DNA of 64,000 bases from Acestrorhynchus altus (lineage: Eukaryota > Chordata > Actinopteri > Characiformes > Acestrorhynchidae). Position numbers and translations under genes: made by a program. The stretch spans positions 1,082,656-1,146,655 of the forward strand of contig CM067521.1 of assembly GCA_034509495.1 (NCBI GenBank), read 5' to 3'. The notes beneath the pieces are model-generated. The model saw only the letters and a program-made list of their open reading frames with translations, was not told where the DNA came from and made no database searches. Positions 38,815 to 51,800 of the stretch are shown piece after piece (position 1 is the first letter of the stretch; every line of letters starts with the position of its first letter).

Positions 38815-41800
38815 GCACACACATGCCAGGGAGGTTGAGGACCACACTTGTTCTGCAGGCACAGTGGGGGAGGGTCCATTTTCAGGGTCATCGTTTTGAG
38901 ATCCGATTTGACTGCAGGTAACGGGGACGTGGGGGGGGTTTAGGTCTCGGCTTCTCTGCCCAGAAGGCCCTGCTGGCTCCCATCCACCCTTTCAGCTTTC
39001 ACATTGTGTTCATGTTATTAATGTAAATGCAGTGCGCGGCGTATTTCCTGTAGTGGCCGTGTATCCAGTCCAATGTAATCAGCGTTGACGCATGTGTTAG
39101 GAAAAGCCGTGCGACTGTTTCTGGCCCCGATGGATCGTGGTAATCAGTTTGATGTATGAATGGTCATTGTTATTGAGCGGTAATGCCTATGGTTGCCAGA
39201 ACGCTCCATTTTTATTTGTGATGTAACGCTCCCACTCACCTTTCAGCAGAGTGTTATGCTCCGAGTGGTTCTGACAGAGGGGCCGCGGAGCCCTTGGTGG
39301 TTTAAGGAGAAGTGGTTGGAACTGTTCCAGGATCATTTAGCAGATGCAAAGAAATCATTCCTATTTCATGTTTCAAAACGAGGACTTTAAACGCGCTTAA
39401 AGCCACACCGACCAGCGGGATTGTGCTCAAACGCTGCGAATCGGGTTTTCTGTTCGTCAGTGGTTCGTTTTCTGTTGTGTTTAAACCCCGACTTCTAGAT
39501 GGAAGGACGGATGTCCTGATCAAGTTATTGTACCCTCTGATCTGATCCGAGTATCAGCCAATCCAAACCACGCGCCTTTCGGTGTTTATAAACCAGCTCT
39601 ATAAATCAGTCGTCAACAAACCACAGAAATCAGTCCAGAATGTGAATGTGTGTGTATGTCTGTCTGCCTGCCCAGATATGGATTGGCTCTCTGTCCTGGG
39701 TGAAGCCCCCTAGTGCTCGATGGAGAGCTCCAGATGGGTGGTCGTATCCAGTGGAGTGCATGCTGTGTGTGATTGGCTGCAGTTGTGTTGGTTGAGTGCT
39801 GAGTGTGTCTGTGAAGAGTGCTGATTATAAATGCGTCCTTGGGTATCTAGAACGGTGCTCTATAAGTGGGAGCTGAACGTTCAGGGAGACAGACAGACTG
39901 GATTATAAGATATTTCTAAAATAAAGTGAATATACTGACTCAAAACCTCGTTATTATGGGACACATCGTTTCGCCAGGTTCTATAATGGTATGACTGAGA
40001 CTTACCTGTCATTACTGTCCTTCAAAAGCCCACAAAGTCGTCAATTTGGACTTTTTGACATTTTGAATCTGGCAGTTGAGACGTGTGGCCAACGTCTGGC
40101 ACTTTTGAACATCCATTGCTGTCTTGGTTATACGGTATCACAGTTTGGTGATGAATGAACCAATAGAAATGCTCCAAAATGACTTGGAATGAAAGCTTTT
40201 TACATCAACCTCCACTGAATGTTCAGACATTCTATCCTTCCCCGGTTGCCGTTTTTGGAAATACGAGACTTTGTGCATGCTGGCACATACGGTGACGATA
40301 TGTTTAAGCTCTCCCGTCCAGTTTTGCTAAAGGGCAGAGTCAGAGTCTAACTGCACGTTCTAATCCATTTCGCAGGTTTACATAAGGCAAACAAACAGCC
40401 AGCCCCTTACCTGGTACACGGTGCCAAAATTATCAATGGAGCCTTCAGATCGTGGACTAAGAAACAGGTAGGTGCACAGAGCAGTCCAAGCAGTTACTGA
40501 TCTGGTGTCTGTCCGAGCTGCCAGTCTGTCAGGATCGGCCCGTTAATCAACTTTTCTTCTCACTTAAGGCCCTTTTAGAGCATGAAGATGAGCTTCCTGA
40601 GAACATGAAGCCAACGCAGCTCATTAAAGACCTTGCCAAAGAGATTCGGACTGCTGAGGTGAGTTTGTTTACATGTTTACACGTTAACTGTGCTGTATGT
40701 CCAGAGGAATCAGAACAACCCTTCTAACCTGGGAGATCAGCTCGTTTAAGGAGCTTCACTGACACTGATGCGCCGCTGAATTTTGATTTCTACTGATGAG
40801 TCACAGCATTATGAGCATCCTTGTCCATTCTATCAGCTCCTGCAGTTCATCTGTTTCTCTGCAGACGTTATTCTCCTCCTTTCACCCTGATCTTCAATGA
40901 TCAGGACCCCACAGGACCACCACAGAGCAGATATGATGTGGGTGGTGGGTCATTCTCAGCACTGCAGTCACACTGACATGGTGGTGGTGTGTTAGTGTGT
41001 GTTGCTGGTACGAGTGGATCAGACACAGCAGAGCTGCTGGAGTGTTTAAACCCCTCAGTCTCAGAGTGTTATCTGCTCTGTGGTGGTCCTGTGGGGTCCT
41101 GAGAATAAGGTCTGCAGAGAAACAGATGAACTACAGTCTGGAATTATAGAACCACAAAGAGCTCCTGTGTGATCAGGACGTTATTGAGACTCTTCTTTTC
41201 AAACCGTGACATATTTTAATAAACAGTGATGTGATTTTCACAATGAAATATTTACTCGAGAAAAGCTGTAAAAATATCTTAGAGGGGATATAAGGAAAGC
41301 AGGCTAAACCAGACCTTCTGCCAGACTGTTTCTTTAAAGAATGGTGTTTCTGGTCCCTCAGAACGCAACTAAAGCCATAAAGAGTGAGCCCAGCAACTCT
41401 AAGCCCCCAGCAGAGGAGCCTCCCTCAGCCCCCCCAGAGCCGGAAGAGCCTGTATCGCCCACATTAATGTCCACTCCACCACAAGACAAATCGGCCAGAA
41501 AGAAAGCCCCGAAGCCTCCCAAACCACCAAAGCCACCCAAAATGCCCAAGGCACCCAAGCCCCCAAAGGTGCCTAAAGTAAAGGAAGGTGGGAAGAAGAA
41601 AGGGAAGAAGGTGAAAGAAGGAGGATTACCTGAGAAGAAGCCCTCCAGCCTGGCAGCTCTGGAGTCCCATGCAAAAGACATCTTATCCAAGATGGATCAG
41701 CCTAAGAAAGCAAAGGTGAGTGGATGAGTATAGGAAGTGCTGCGTTTTCGATATATCTGACCTCTGGTCTCTGAGGAAGAACAATGATCACCTTCCTTCA

Positions 41801-44276
41801 CGCTGCTGGAATTCATTTTTATTTATCCAGGACTTCTTCATTTTACTTTTATCTAGGAATGTCCCCGTCCGTTTTGGGATGGTTCTATTCATTGTTTAAA
41901 TACCAGTATTTGAATAAAATGCAACCTCATCAATTTTAGTCACTTGATTAATGGAGAAGATAATCAGCAGTTTCATCCATAATTAAAATAATTGTTGGAT
42001 TTTCAAAAGGAACTTCCATTCCAAAAGTAAAGGTTCTTCACTCATTACCTAGAACACGTCATTCTACATCTGTTTCTCGGCATAATTTGCCACCACACAG
42101 CGGTGCTGCTGGAGTGTTTAAACACAGTGTCCACTCACTGTCCACTCTATTTGGCACTCTTACCTAGTTGCTCCATCTTGGCACCTTATTTCAGGTTGGT
42201 GGACTGTTCTTGGTCCAGCAGAGACGCTGAGGGGTTTAAACACTCCAGCAGCACTGCTGTGTCTGATCCACTGGTACCAGCACAACACACACTAACACAC
42301 CACCACCATGTCAGTGTGACTGCAGTGCTGAGAATGACCCACCACCCACATCATAGCTGCTCTGTGGTGGTCCTGTGGGGTCCTGATCATTGAAGATCAG
42401 GGTGAAAGGAGGAGAATAAAGTCTGCAGAGAAACAGATGAACTACAGTCTGGAATCATAGATCTATAAAGTGCTCCTGTGTGATCAGAGCATGTAGTAAT
42501 TTCCTGATGCCAATTTCACAGCCTCCAAAGACCATGATGAGCTTCATGGAGAAAGAGACGAACAAACAGAACAACGTGGAGAAGTTTGAGATCCGAGAAC
42601 CTCCCAAAAACAAAACAGAAGCGAAGTGGAAATACAAGGTAAGCCTGCGGAGAGAGCGCAACCGGTCCGACTGTTCCCCACAAAGCAAACACAGTGATGA
42701 CCCTTTAATGTAGAACGCAAGCCAGAGCCAGCGTTTGGAAGCCCATGCAAATGATATTAAATGCCTTGACAAGTTGAGAAGTTGCAGCGGAGTGGGGGGC
42801 AGGTGGGCGGGTTTTCAAGGATCGTCCAAAAGTGATTTTCACGTCTCAGATCAAAGCAATCAGCAGAAATAACTCTGCGGCTCAGTCATTCTTTCTGCTC
42901 GCAGCTCATCAAAGGCAGAAGGAGAAGAGAGCCCTTCACCCGGGCTCAGAGTTTACCTAATGCTCTCTTACGCTATGTCATATCCCCGGCACGCTCTCTA
43001 ACTATTTACATATGCCTCAGTTTCTGCCGCAAAAATAAGCATGTTGCCTCGTTATTGTTGGACGATGCAAGCCGGCTTTTGTAGAACAGCTTAATTCTGG
43101 TGAACGGAAGACATTAGCGGGCTTTGGTTTCGTGGAAAAGTCAATGCCAAGCGGCCCCGTTACGTCTGTATTCACTCCAAGCCGCCTGGTCCGAGACGCT
43201 CCCCAAGTGTTTGCAGATGGAGGGAGTCTTTTGGCTAAAGTGTTCACCAAGGTCATCAGCCCGTCTTTTGATTGCCGTCGAATAAGCGATTCCTTACCTT
43301 ATTGCGATATTGCATTAACGGCCCAATGGACGGAAAACTAAACAAGGTTTTCTTTTTTTCAAATAAATGAAGTAAAATGGACTTTTGGACGCTGTATTAT
43401 GATTTCACACGTACTGGTATGGCTATCAAAGCAAAACATGAACCACGGTCTAATGCCTGGTTTACATACCTATGAACAAATGAACAAAAGAAAGAAAGAA
43501 CCAAAGAAAACGTGTAAGAAAGAAAGAAATGCCAAATACAAAGGTGCCACCCCTTGGCACTGGCTTGCCCACCTCCCGGAGAGAACAGGAGGGTAGAGAA
43601 CACCCAGTCAGCTGCTCGTTCCTCTGCCGTTTCAGCAGGTATTATACACCGGGTGTTAAATGTGTGTGTGTAGTGAATGTGACGCTGCTCAGTGTTCTAG
43701 ACGTTCTGTAAGAAGACGATATTATAATAATAATGTAAGCGCTGGTCCTAAGCCCACCCTAACCCTGACCCGGGCACATATCCTGTTTTCAGGAGTGATA
43801 TTCAGGAGAACGTTGTGTGTTTCTCTTACAGAACAGCAAACCTGACTCGTTGCTGAAAATGGAGGAGGAGCACAAGTTTGAGAAGATGCCACTGGGACAT
43901 AAAGACAACAGGTTTTCGTTTTCAATGTCAAACAAGAAGTTACTGGGGTATGTATACTACAGCGACACATGCCTGCATTTCTGATCACACAGATAATGGG
44001 CGTAAAGCCGTAAAGAAACAGAGAACAATAAAACACAGTGGGAGAACCGCAGGTGGCAGGACAGAGAACGCCAAATCAGGGCAGACGACGGAGTGTGTGA
44101 TTATATAAGAACTCGGATACCTGAGAGAACATGTACGTTTTAAGGTGGACTTAAAAAGATCTACTGCTGCCGATTCGCTTGTGAAGAACGGAAGACTGAT
44201 CCAGAGTCCAGGGCGGGGCAAATGTAGGGTCAGAGCTTTATAGGCGATGAGCACCCGCTGGGATCAACGCTACTCA

Positions 44277-44339
<63 letters not shown>

Positions 44340-45804
44340 CCTTGAGGCCTTAAACTCTTATTTTAATGAATATTAAAGAATCCAACATCGGCACAAATGA
44401 CTGCTCAATAAGGAACGTGGAAATAATTAACAGTAATTAAAATGAGATTATAATAGAATTTATTATTTATTATATTTATTATATACAGTCCATATATGGG
44501 AATTAAGTTGGTCACGTAAATGTTAGAACAGCACTGAAGTCAGGTTCTTTAACAATCCTGGACCTCTGATCCAACGTGCACTGATCAGCCATAACACAGC
44601 TGTGCTGCTGGAGTGTCCTTCATCACTGCCCACAGGACGCTGTCGGACGGACATTTCTGGTTGGTGGACTGTTCTCGGTCCAGCAGAGACGCTGAGGGGT
44701 TTAAACACTCCAGCAGCACTGCTGTGTCTGATCCACTCGTACCGGCAACACACACTAACACACCACCACCATGTCAGTGTGACTGCAGTGCTGAGAATGA
44801 CCCACCACCCACATCATATCTGCTCTGTGGTGGTCCTGTGGGGTCCTGATCATTGAAGATCAGGGTGAAACAGATGAACTACAGTCTGGAATTATAGATC
44901 TACAAAGTGCTCCTGTGTGATGAGAGCATGTAGAAACAAGGACCTAATGTTATGGCTGATCAGTGTATACTTACATATATTACACGTTCTTCCAAGAGGC
45001 CTGAGAAAGGCGTGTAACCTTCACATTCCCAGACTGGTGCTGGAAGGTGATTGGGTAAACCGTAAATTGGGTGAAAATAGACAAAATGGACTCGACGTTT
45101 ATCAGAAACCTGATGTTAAGATACACACTCGTAGTTGAGGCACAGAATCATCTGGCAGATGTTGACTTAGTGTCTGGTGTTAAAGGTTTCACAGTTTTGT
45201 GATTGTTTTGGGTGGACCGATCCATCACGGCTCTAACGGCTGGCTGTTTTCTCAGGGCGAAGACGCTGAAGACTCAAACCAACTCCAGCGTGTTTGGCTC
45301 CTTACAGAACGTGAAAGAGGACAAACCCAAGCCAATACGAGACGAGTACGAGTACGTTTCGGATGAGGGGGAGCTGAAGATCGACGAGTTTCCTATCAGG
45401 AGGAAAAAGGCTCCAGTCAAGAGGGACTTTTCATGTGAGTAACGATAGTCAACGAGCAGTAACATCTGATAAAAGCAGAGTTTTACCTACAAACACATAA
45501 GGTTGGATTAACGTTCTGTATATATTGACTGAATGTCGATATACAACGATCAGCCACTTCATTAGGACCCACCACCCACATAATATCTGCCCAGTGGTGG
45601 TCCTGTGGGGTCCTGATCACTGAAGCCCTATTTCATTAGAGTGTCGTTCGGCTGATCGATGCTCTTTAAAGACAGTTCGTGAGGGGAAATTCTACATTGT
45701 CTACATTTTTTCTCTCCAGTTTTATCAAACATCAGAGAGCCCATCCAGCCAACAAAAAAGCCAAAAATGCAGCCTACAGTTATTAAGGTAAGTGTGAAGG
45801 TCCA

Positions 45805-45855
<51 letters not shown>

Positions 45856-48800
45856 ACCAGTAGTCCAGATTTCGTTCTTTAAGGACTGAAATGAGCTTAA
45901 AGATGCTGATTAATTATGAATTCTAAGGAATTGAGATTTAATCACGATCCACTGTTTCCTGAGGTAATCGATTCCTTCTGGGCGCGTTTAAAAAACACTC
46001 ACCAGTAGAGATCACGCGTGTCCAGCGCTGGGTCGGCGTAATTCCACTTAATGTTCTGACTTAAACCAACACTCAGAGCCAATCAAAGAAGGAATGCCAC
46101 AGAGCGAGCCAAGCACCACCACAGGACTGATGAAGGAAATAGTTGTGGTGAGAAGCAGCTGACAGTGTGGGCGCAAACCACAACACACTCAGGCTCACAC
46201 GGCGTAGGGTCACGAGGGGTCAGATAGGGACCTTTACCGTTGTGTACAGTCGTAACCGTGAATCTGTTACGTTAGTGTCGACGCCAGTGCGTTAGTGTTG
46301 TACTGCTGTTCGTGATCCACGCAGCTGCCTCTTCAGCGTACTCTTCTCCAGGGTGGAACCAAAATCGGACGTTGATGTAACGTAAATGTCTACGTCGGTT
46401 ATTTCAGTTTCGCGTTAATTGGTGTGCGTTGGGTACGATTTGGAACGGGCTTTAACACATGTTCTCACCACGTAATCCATCAGGAAGAGCTGCTGGACTT
46501 CTGGTATCAGAAACGTGGTATAAAAAGCAAAGATTGACCTTTAACCCTCTGGTGTTGGTGCTTTTTTAATCAGTAACTCAATAGATCAGTAACCCTCAAA
46601 GATCAATGCTCTACTTTACAGATATATAAAGAAACCAGATCTATTTCAGATTGTTGTAAAAGCAGCACATGTAACAGGCGCTTCAGTGGTCAGTCACAGC
46701 ACAAGCTTTGATGACCCACCCCAATTCAGCAGGTCACATGATCACAGCAGGTCCAGCAGCTCTTACTGGGGGATTATGAGCTGAGAAAACCAGTTAAAAA
46801 GTAACCATTCTCAGCTGAAACTTATTGAAAAGGACACGCCTCCAACACACTTCCTCACAGCACAACAGCACCTCCTTCTGGACAAAACCAGGAAAGCAGA
46901 ACAGCTTCATTTTGAGTTTGACTCATTTTGTAATGAACAGCGTGAATGATTAGCGCAAAGTGTCGCTAAATGAATCGATATTTCATTGAATTGTGAATCA
47001 GAATCGAAATGATTGGGGTAATCAGTGGTGACACCCGACCCAACAAAGACACGTTTACGACATTAAAATCATAATAAAATATCTTCTACTTTCAAACGCG
47101 TGGTATTGGTCACACTATCGCATTGGCACAACGATCGTCAGGTGAGAAACAATTAATAGAAGAGTCCAAAACACCGTTTGGTTCTTCTGCTCATAACTGT
47201 AATGTCGAACAGATCAACAACTTCACTACCAGCAGCTGGAAACACCATGTCCGGTATTGATCCCTCTCTCTTGTGGTTCAGAATGCCGACTCCTCAGATG
47301 AAGAATCACTCCACATAGACACGGAGGCCAAGACAGAGGTCAAAGGTCGCAACTCCAAGGTGTCCAAGAAGAAAGCGGGCAGTGCAGCGGGGATCCTGGA
47401 CCTCCTCCAGGCCAGCAAGCAAGTGGGCGGCATCGACTACAGCAACAACAGGTACACTCGTCACACAACACGCTACAACTGCTGCTGTCCATCTGCATTA
47501 ACCCTCGGAATAGACCGCCAACGCTGACTGTGACCCAGACATTATGAATTCATGGAAGCTCATTTTATCATCCATATTCCCAACACCAGTGGCCAGCCTC
47601 TTTCCGGCGTCTCAGATTTCCTAGCGTAGGTCTGTACATAAACATAAACATATTTAAATAAATAGAATGAAAATAGAATTAGACTCTTCAAAGGGCAGGT
47701 CTTTTTCAAAGGCCACATGCTGATTGGTTCGTTCTGTTGAAGGGCAAGGTGTTTTCAAAGACAGCGTGCATTTTACACAGGTTATTAATTAATGTGCTTG
47801 GTGGTTGCTCTGTAACAGTGTTGCTTTTCTCGATGTGGTTGTTCTGTCCACGTGTACATGATCAACCTGCATACAGACTCTGACTGATCAGAGAGAGTGG
47901 GCGGGGCTAATGCTCAACCTAAATACAGACTCTGACTGATCAGAGAGAGGGGGCGGGGCTGATGATCAACCTGCATATAGACTCTGACTGATCAGAGAGA
48001 GGGGGCGGGGCTGATGCTCAACCTGCATATAGACTCTGACTGATCAGAGAGAGGGGGCGGGGCTGATGCTCAACCTGCATACAGACCCTGACTGATCAGA
48101 GAGAGGGGGCGGGGCTGATGCTCAACCTGCATACAGACTCTGACTGATCAGAGAGAGGGGGCGGGGCTAATGCTCAACCTAAATACAGACTCTGACTGAT
48201 CAGAGAGAGGGGGCGGGGCTAATGATATTACTAACCTAGACATTGGGTTATAGAGGAAAATGAGAAGGGAGGGACTGTTTGCTCTCTTTCTTTGCTCACA
48301 CAGTGTTCAATTTCCAGAATAAAAGTCCTGAGACTTTATTTATTAGTATTATTTATCCAATAATACTGATACATACATACATAATAAAAATAAAGGTCAT
48401 TCAGGTTGTTTTTTTTTCATTTGGAGCACTATCAAATATTTTGAAGAACGTATTATAAAAATCTTTGTCAATCATTACAAATTATTCATCAAAATTCTTG
48501 CATTTTCAGCTGAAAGACACTCTGGATCAATTTCCAACAAGAGATATAAAGTGTTAAACCGTCTTAAACCGTCCAAACTAAAAACAGCCTCAAATTCTAA
48601 AAGATAATATCTGTAATTAAAAAAAACGACACTAAACAAATGAACCAAATCTCACCAATTACTTGCTACTTTTCGTTTTTAAAAAACAAGTATAGAATAG
48701 TTTTAGAACGTGAACTGTAGAGTGTATACGTGTACGAGTTCAACCAAAGCATTTCTTTAAGGGCCACTTAATGCTAAGATGGTGAAGAATTAATATATGA

Positions 48801-51800
48801 AAGATGAATTTTATATATTAAATATCATAATTTGACAGTAAAAAGTGTTTGTGAGACAGTTATAATACCATGAAAACCTCATAACCACTGCGAGCCCAAC
48901 TGAAGAATCACCTAAATACTGTACACTGTAAGGTACGTATGGTTTATCACAGCTCAGCGGACGTGTGTTTCCCTTCATTTCACTGAAAAAGACCAAACCT
49001 ACCGTGTCTTAACAAGCATCGGTTTGACACGAGGCAGAGACAAACTCCACTGTTGAGTCTAAGCGAATTTTAATCTGATAGAAAAACTGCTGTAATTAAC
49101 GAAATGATACATAATCATGAAAACTGGAGGCGCAGAGAGCAGAACGAGTAGAAACCCAACACTGTCCAGATACATCCAACACTCCTGCTGGGTTACGCTT
49201 CGGCTCGGGACGTCCGTTCGGTTCTGCTGGGCCCGGAACGCACAACTACCTTTCAAATGGATTTGGATTTTATATTACTTGACATCATTTCATTTAATTA
49301 CATACACTGTGTGGCCAAATGTTTCTGGACACCTGGTTTGCTTTCAGCCATGAGTGAGGTCAGATGCTGAGGTACTGGCATCTCCTGGCGTGGGCATTCT
49401 CATAACCTGATGAATTACAACCACCACCACCACCACCACCCGCAGTCATATCATCTGACCGCGGTCAGCTCCTCATCACATAGGTACCAGAAGGAGCTGC
49501 TGCTTTTACACCCTCTAACCTCAGCAATGGTGAGCTGATGTGCAGCTCATCCAGAAGACACATTTGTCTTCATTTTCGATGTCACGATGTCATCAGCTCC
49601 TCCCCTTTTCTCCGATCAGTCGGAGTCTGTATGCAGGCGGAGACCATGTTTACATAACTGCCCACACAGTGCGGTTCTCCGGTTCTAAGGGTTAACTCGA
49701 TTAGGTGGTGTTAAAGACGAGGAATCGCTTAAATATCGCTGAGAAACCACGTATCATGACCTTCACGTCTGCAACCGAACTGCGAGTTCTGCGAGGTCCC
49801 GATCGAGCTGGCTGTGCCGTGTACTCGGTGCAGTCGGGCTGGAAACACGCTTTCGTTTCATACGCAGCACATACTCCGAATGTATACCGTCAGTCTCCTA
49901 ATGACTAAATGACTAAATGACTAAATGAATAGCCGCCACTGTGGTCAGCAGTTTCTGTACATCAACACTATTTATCTGATACTCCTCCACTATTAATTTA
50001 TCAGCCTGTCGTCCACGCTTGGGGCCATTTGCCTTCATTCCACTGTTTGCTGCTCTGTGCCATTTTTGATGGTCTATTTCCACTCTGTTGAAATCTGCAA
50101 ATTAGCGCAGAGGTAGGAGAGGGGGAGCGGAGAAAGAAAACACGGCTGAAATATGTTAATTTCTCAAATTATTTTTTCATGCGTTTAAGCCTGACATATG
50201 ACTGCGGAGCGCAGGGAGGAAATGACTCCAGTCAATTATAACCACATTAAACAAGCGCTTTCCTCATTGTTCCAGCTCACTGGTTAATGACTTAATAGGT
50301 GGTAATCTGGACAGGCTAAATCCTGCACTATTTATCTGTCCAGTGCTGCCATTAACCCTTTAAAGCCTTATGGACTGGACTGCGCTCGTCCTTTAATAAA
50401 GACGTGTCTGCTGTGTAGGTCTTCAGGCAACTTTTCAGGTTTTCCCCCCAAATGATTGTGTTTATTGTGTTTGTGGGTTTTATGTCACTGCTATTCATGT
50501 GTTCACTGAAGTGATTTTGCACTAACAGCCCAAAGAATAAGACCTACATACTCAAACCTGATCACCATCAGATTCAATTTGTCAATTAAGACAAGTCTGT
50601 AACAGTCCTGGTTAAGACAATTAAGACAATTCCAGCCTGTAGCAGTCCTGGTTAAGACAATTAAGACAATTCCAGCCTGTAGCAGTTCTGGTTTCATTGT
50701 GAATGAAGGTGACAATGGCTTCGTCAGAACGGCCTAGATGGCGGGAAATTGGTGAAATGTCCAAAATGTTTCTCTCAGTTTAATGATTGTCCCCTCTCTC
50801 AAAGTCTGTCAACTGGGCAAAATGTAGTTTCCAAGACTTCCCAGCACTTGTACACTCTCTTGTGGCAAGACCCAGTGTCCAACCAGACAACAGCCTATGA
50901 TTTATGCAGTTATTTTTCATCAGTGAGTGTAAATTTGTATTAAATTACGTTGAACTTATGTTTGGCCCAGATTTGGTCTAAATGTGTGTGATCTGGGTAG
51001 ATTATTATCGATCCTAAACCTGATTTTGATGACATTTTAGACAGTTTTTTTTACTGTTAAGTCTTAAAAAAGTGCTTCCATAGCCATGCCTTTTGACCTT
51101 AGTACGTGCCAGACCATTTAGAATCTGTCCAACCAAAAGAAAAATTTGTTTGTGAAATGAAAAGGTGGACGATGCATGAAAGGACAAAGACATCATTTCC
51201 AAAACTGGACCTAGAACATGGATGTATATGAGATTTAAATGGAAGACTTCATACATTATATCACACTTCATCTAATGAGCTTATATCCCTCCTTTACTGG
51301 TGTCTGATGATTAGTTCTGGACCAAAAGCCTCACTCCAGCTCATGCCACGGTAATGGACAGAGCACCATCACGGCAGAGCCTCCATTTTACTGCTGGGGG
51401 AATTGATAGCCCTCTAGCTGACTCTTGGCATTGGGTAAAGAGGCCTCATGCTCATATTTGGCTGCCCCTGAGCTTCCATTTCTGCTGGCATTGTTTTATT
51501 TATGGAGACGCAACCCATGCACATCTAAACGCCTGTCATTAATCCAGGGTGCAACAAGATCTCACTAATTACAATGGGTGTCTGGATACTTTTGGACAAG
51601 CAGTTTATGTGAGCGGTTGAAAGAGTGTAGTGGGTGATTATTTGTCATGTCATTAAGTTAAATGAGCAGGTAAGTGTCTGAGGCTGCCAGCACGGTTCCC
51701 GGCCTGCAGTGAATACAGACGATGTTGCTTTTGCCTTCTCATTATGCAGTCTGTCTCGAATCCAAACTGTGGCATATTTTTGCTTTCATGCCTGTCGAGC

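Noticed and set aside
41358..41690. 110-codon minus-strand frame (Phe/Gly-rich)
   Set aside because: It is the antisense shadow of phf2 exon 12.
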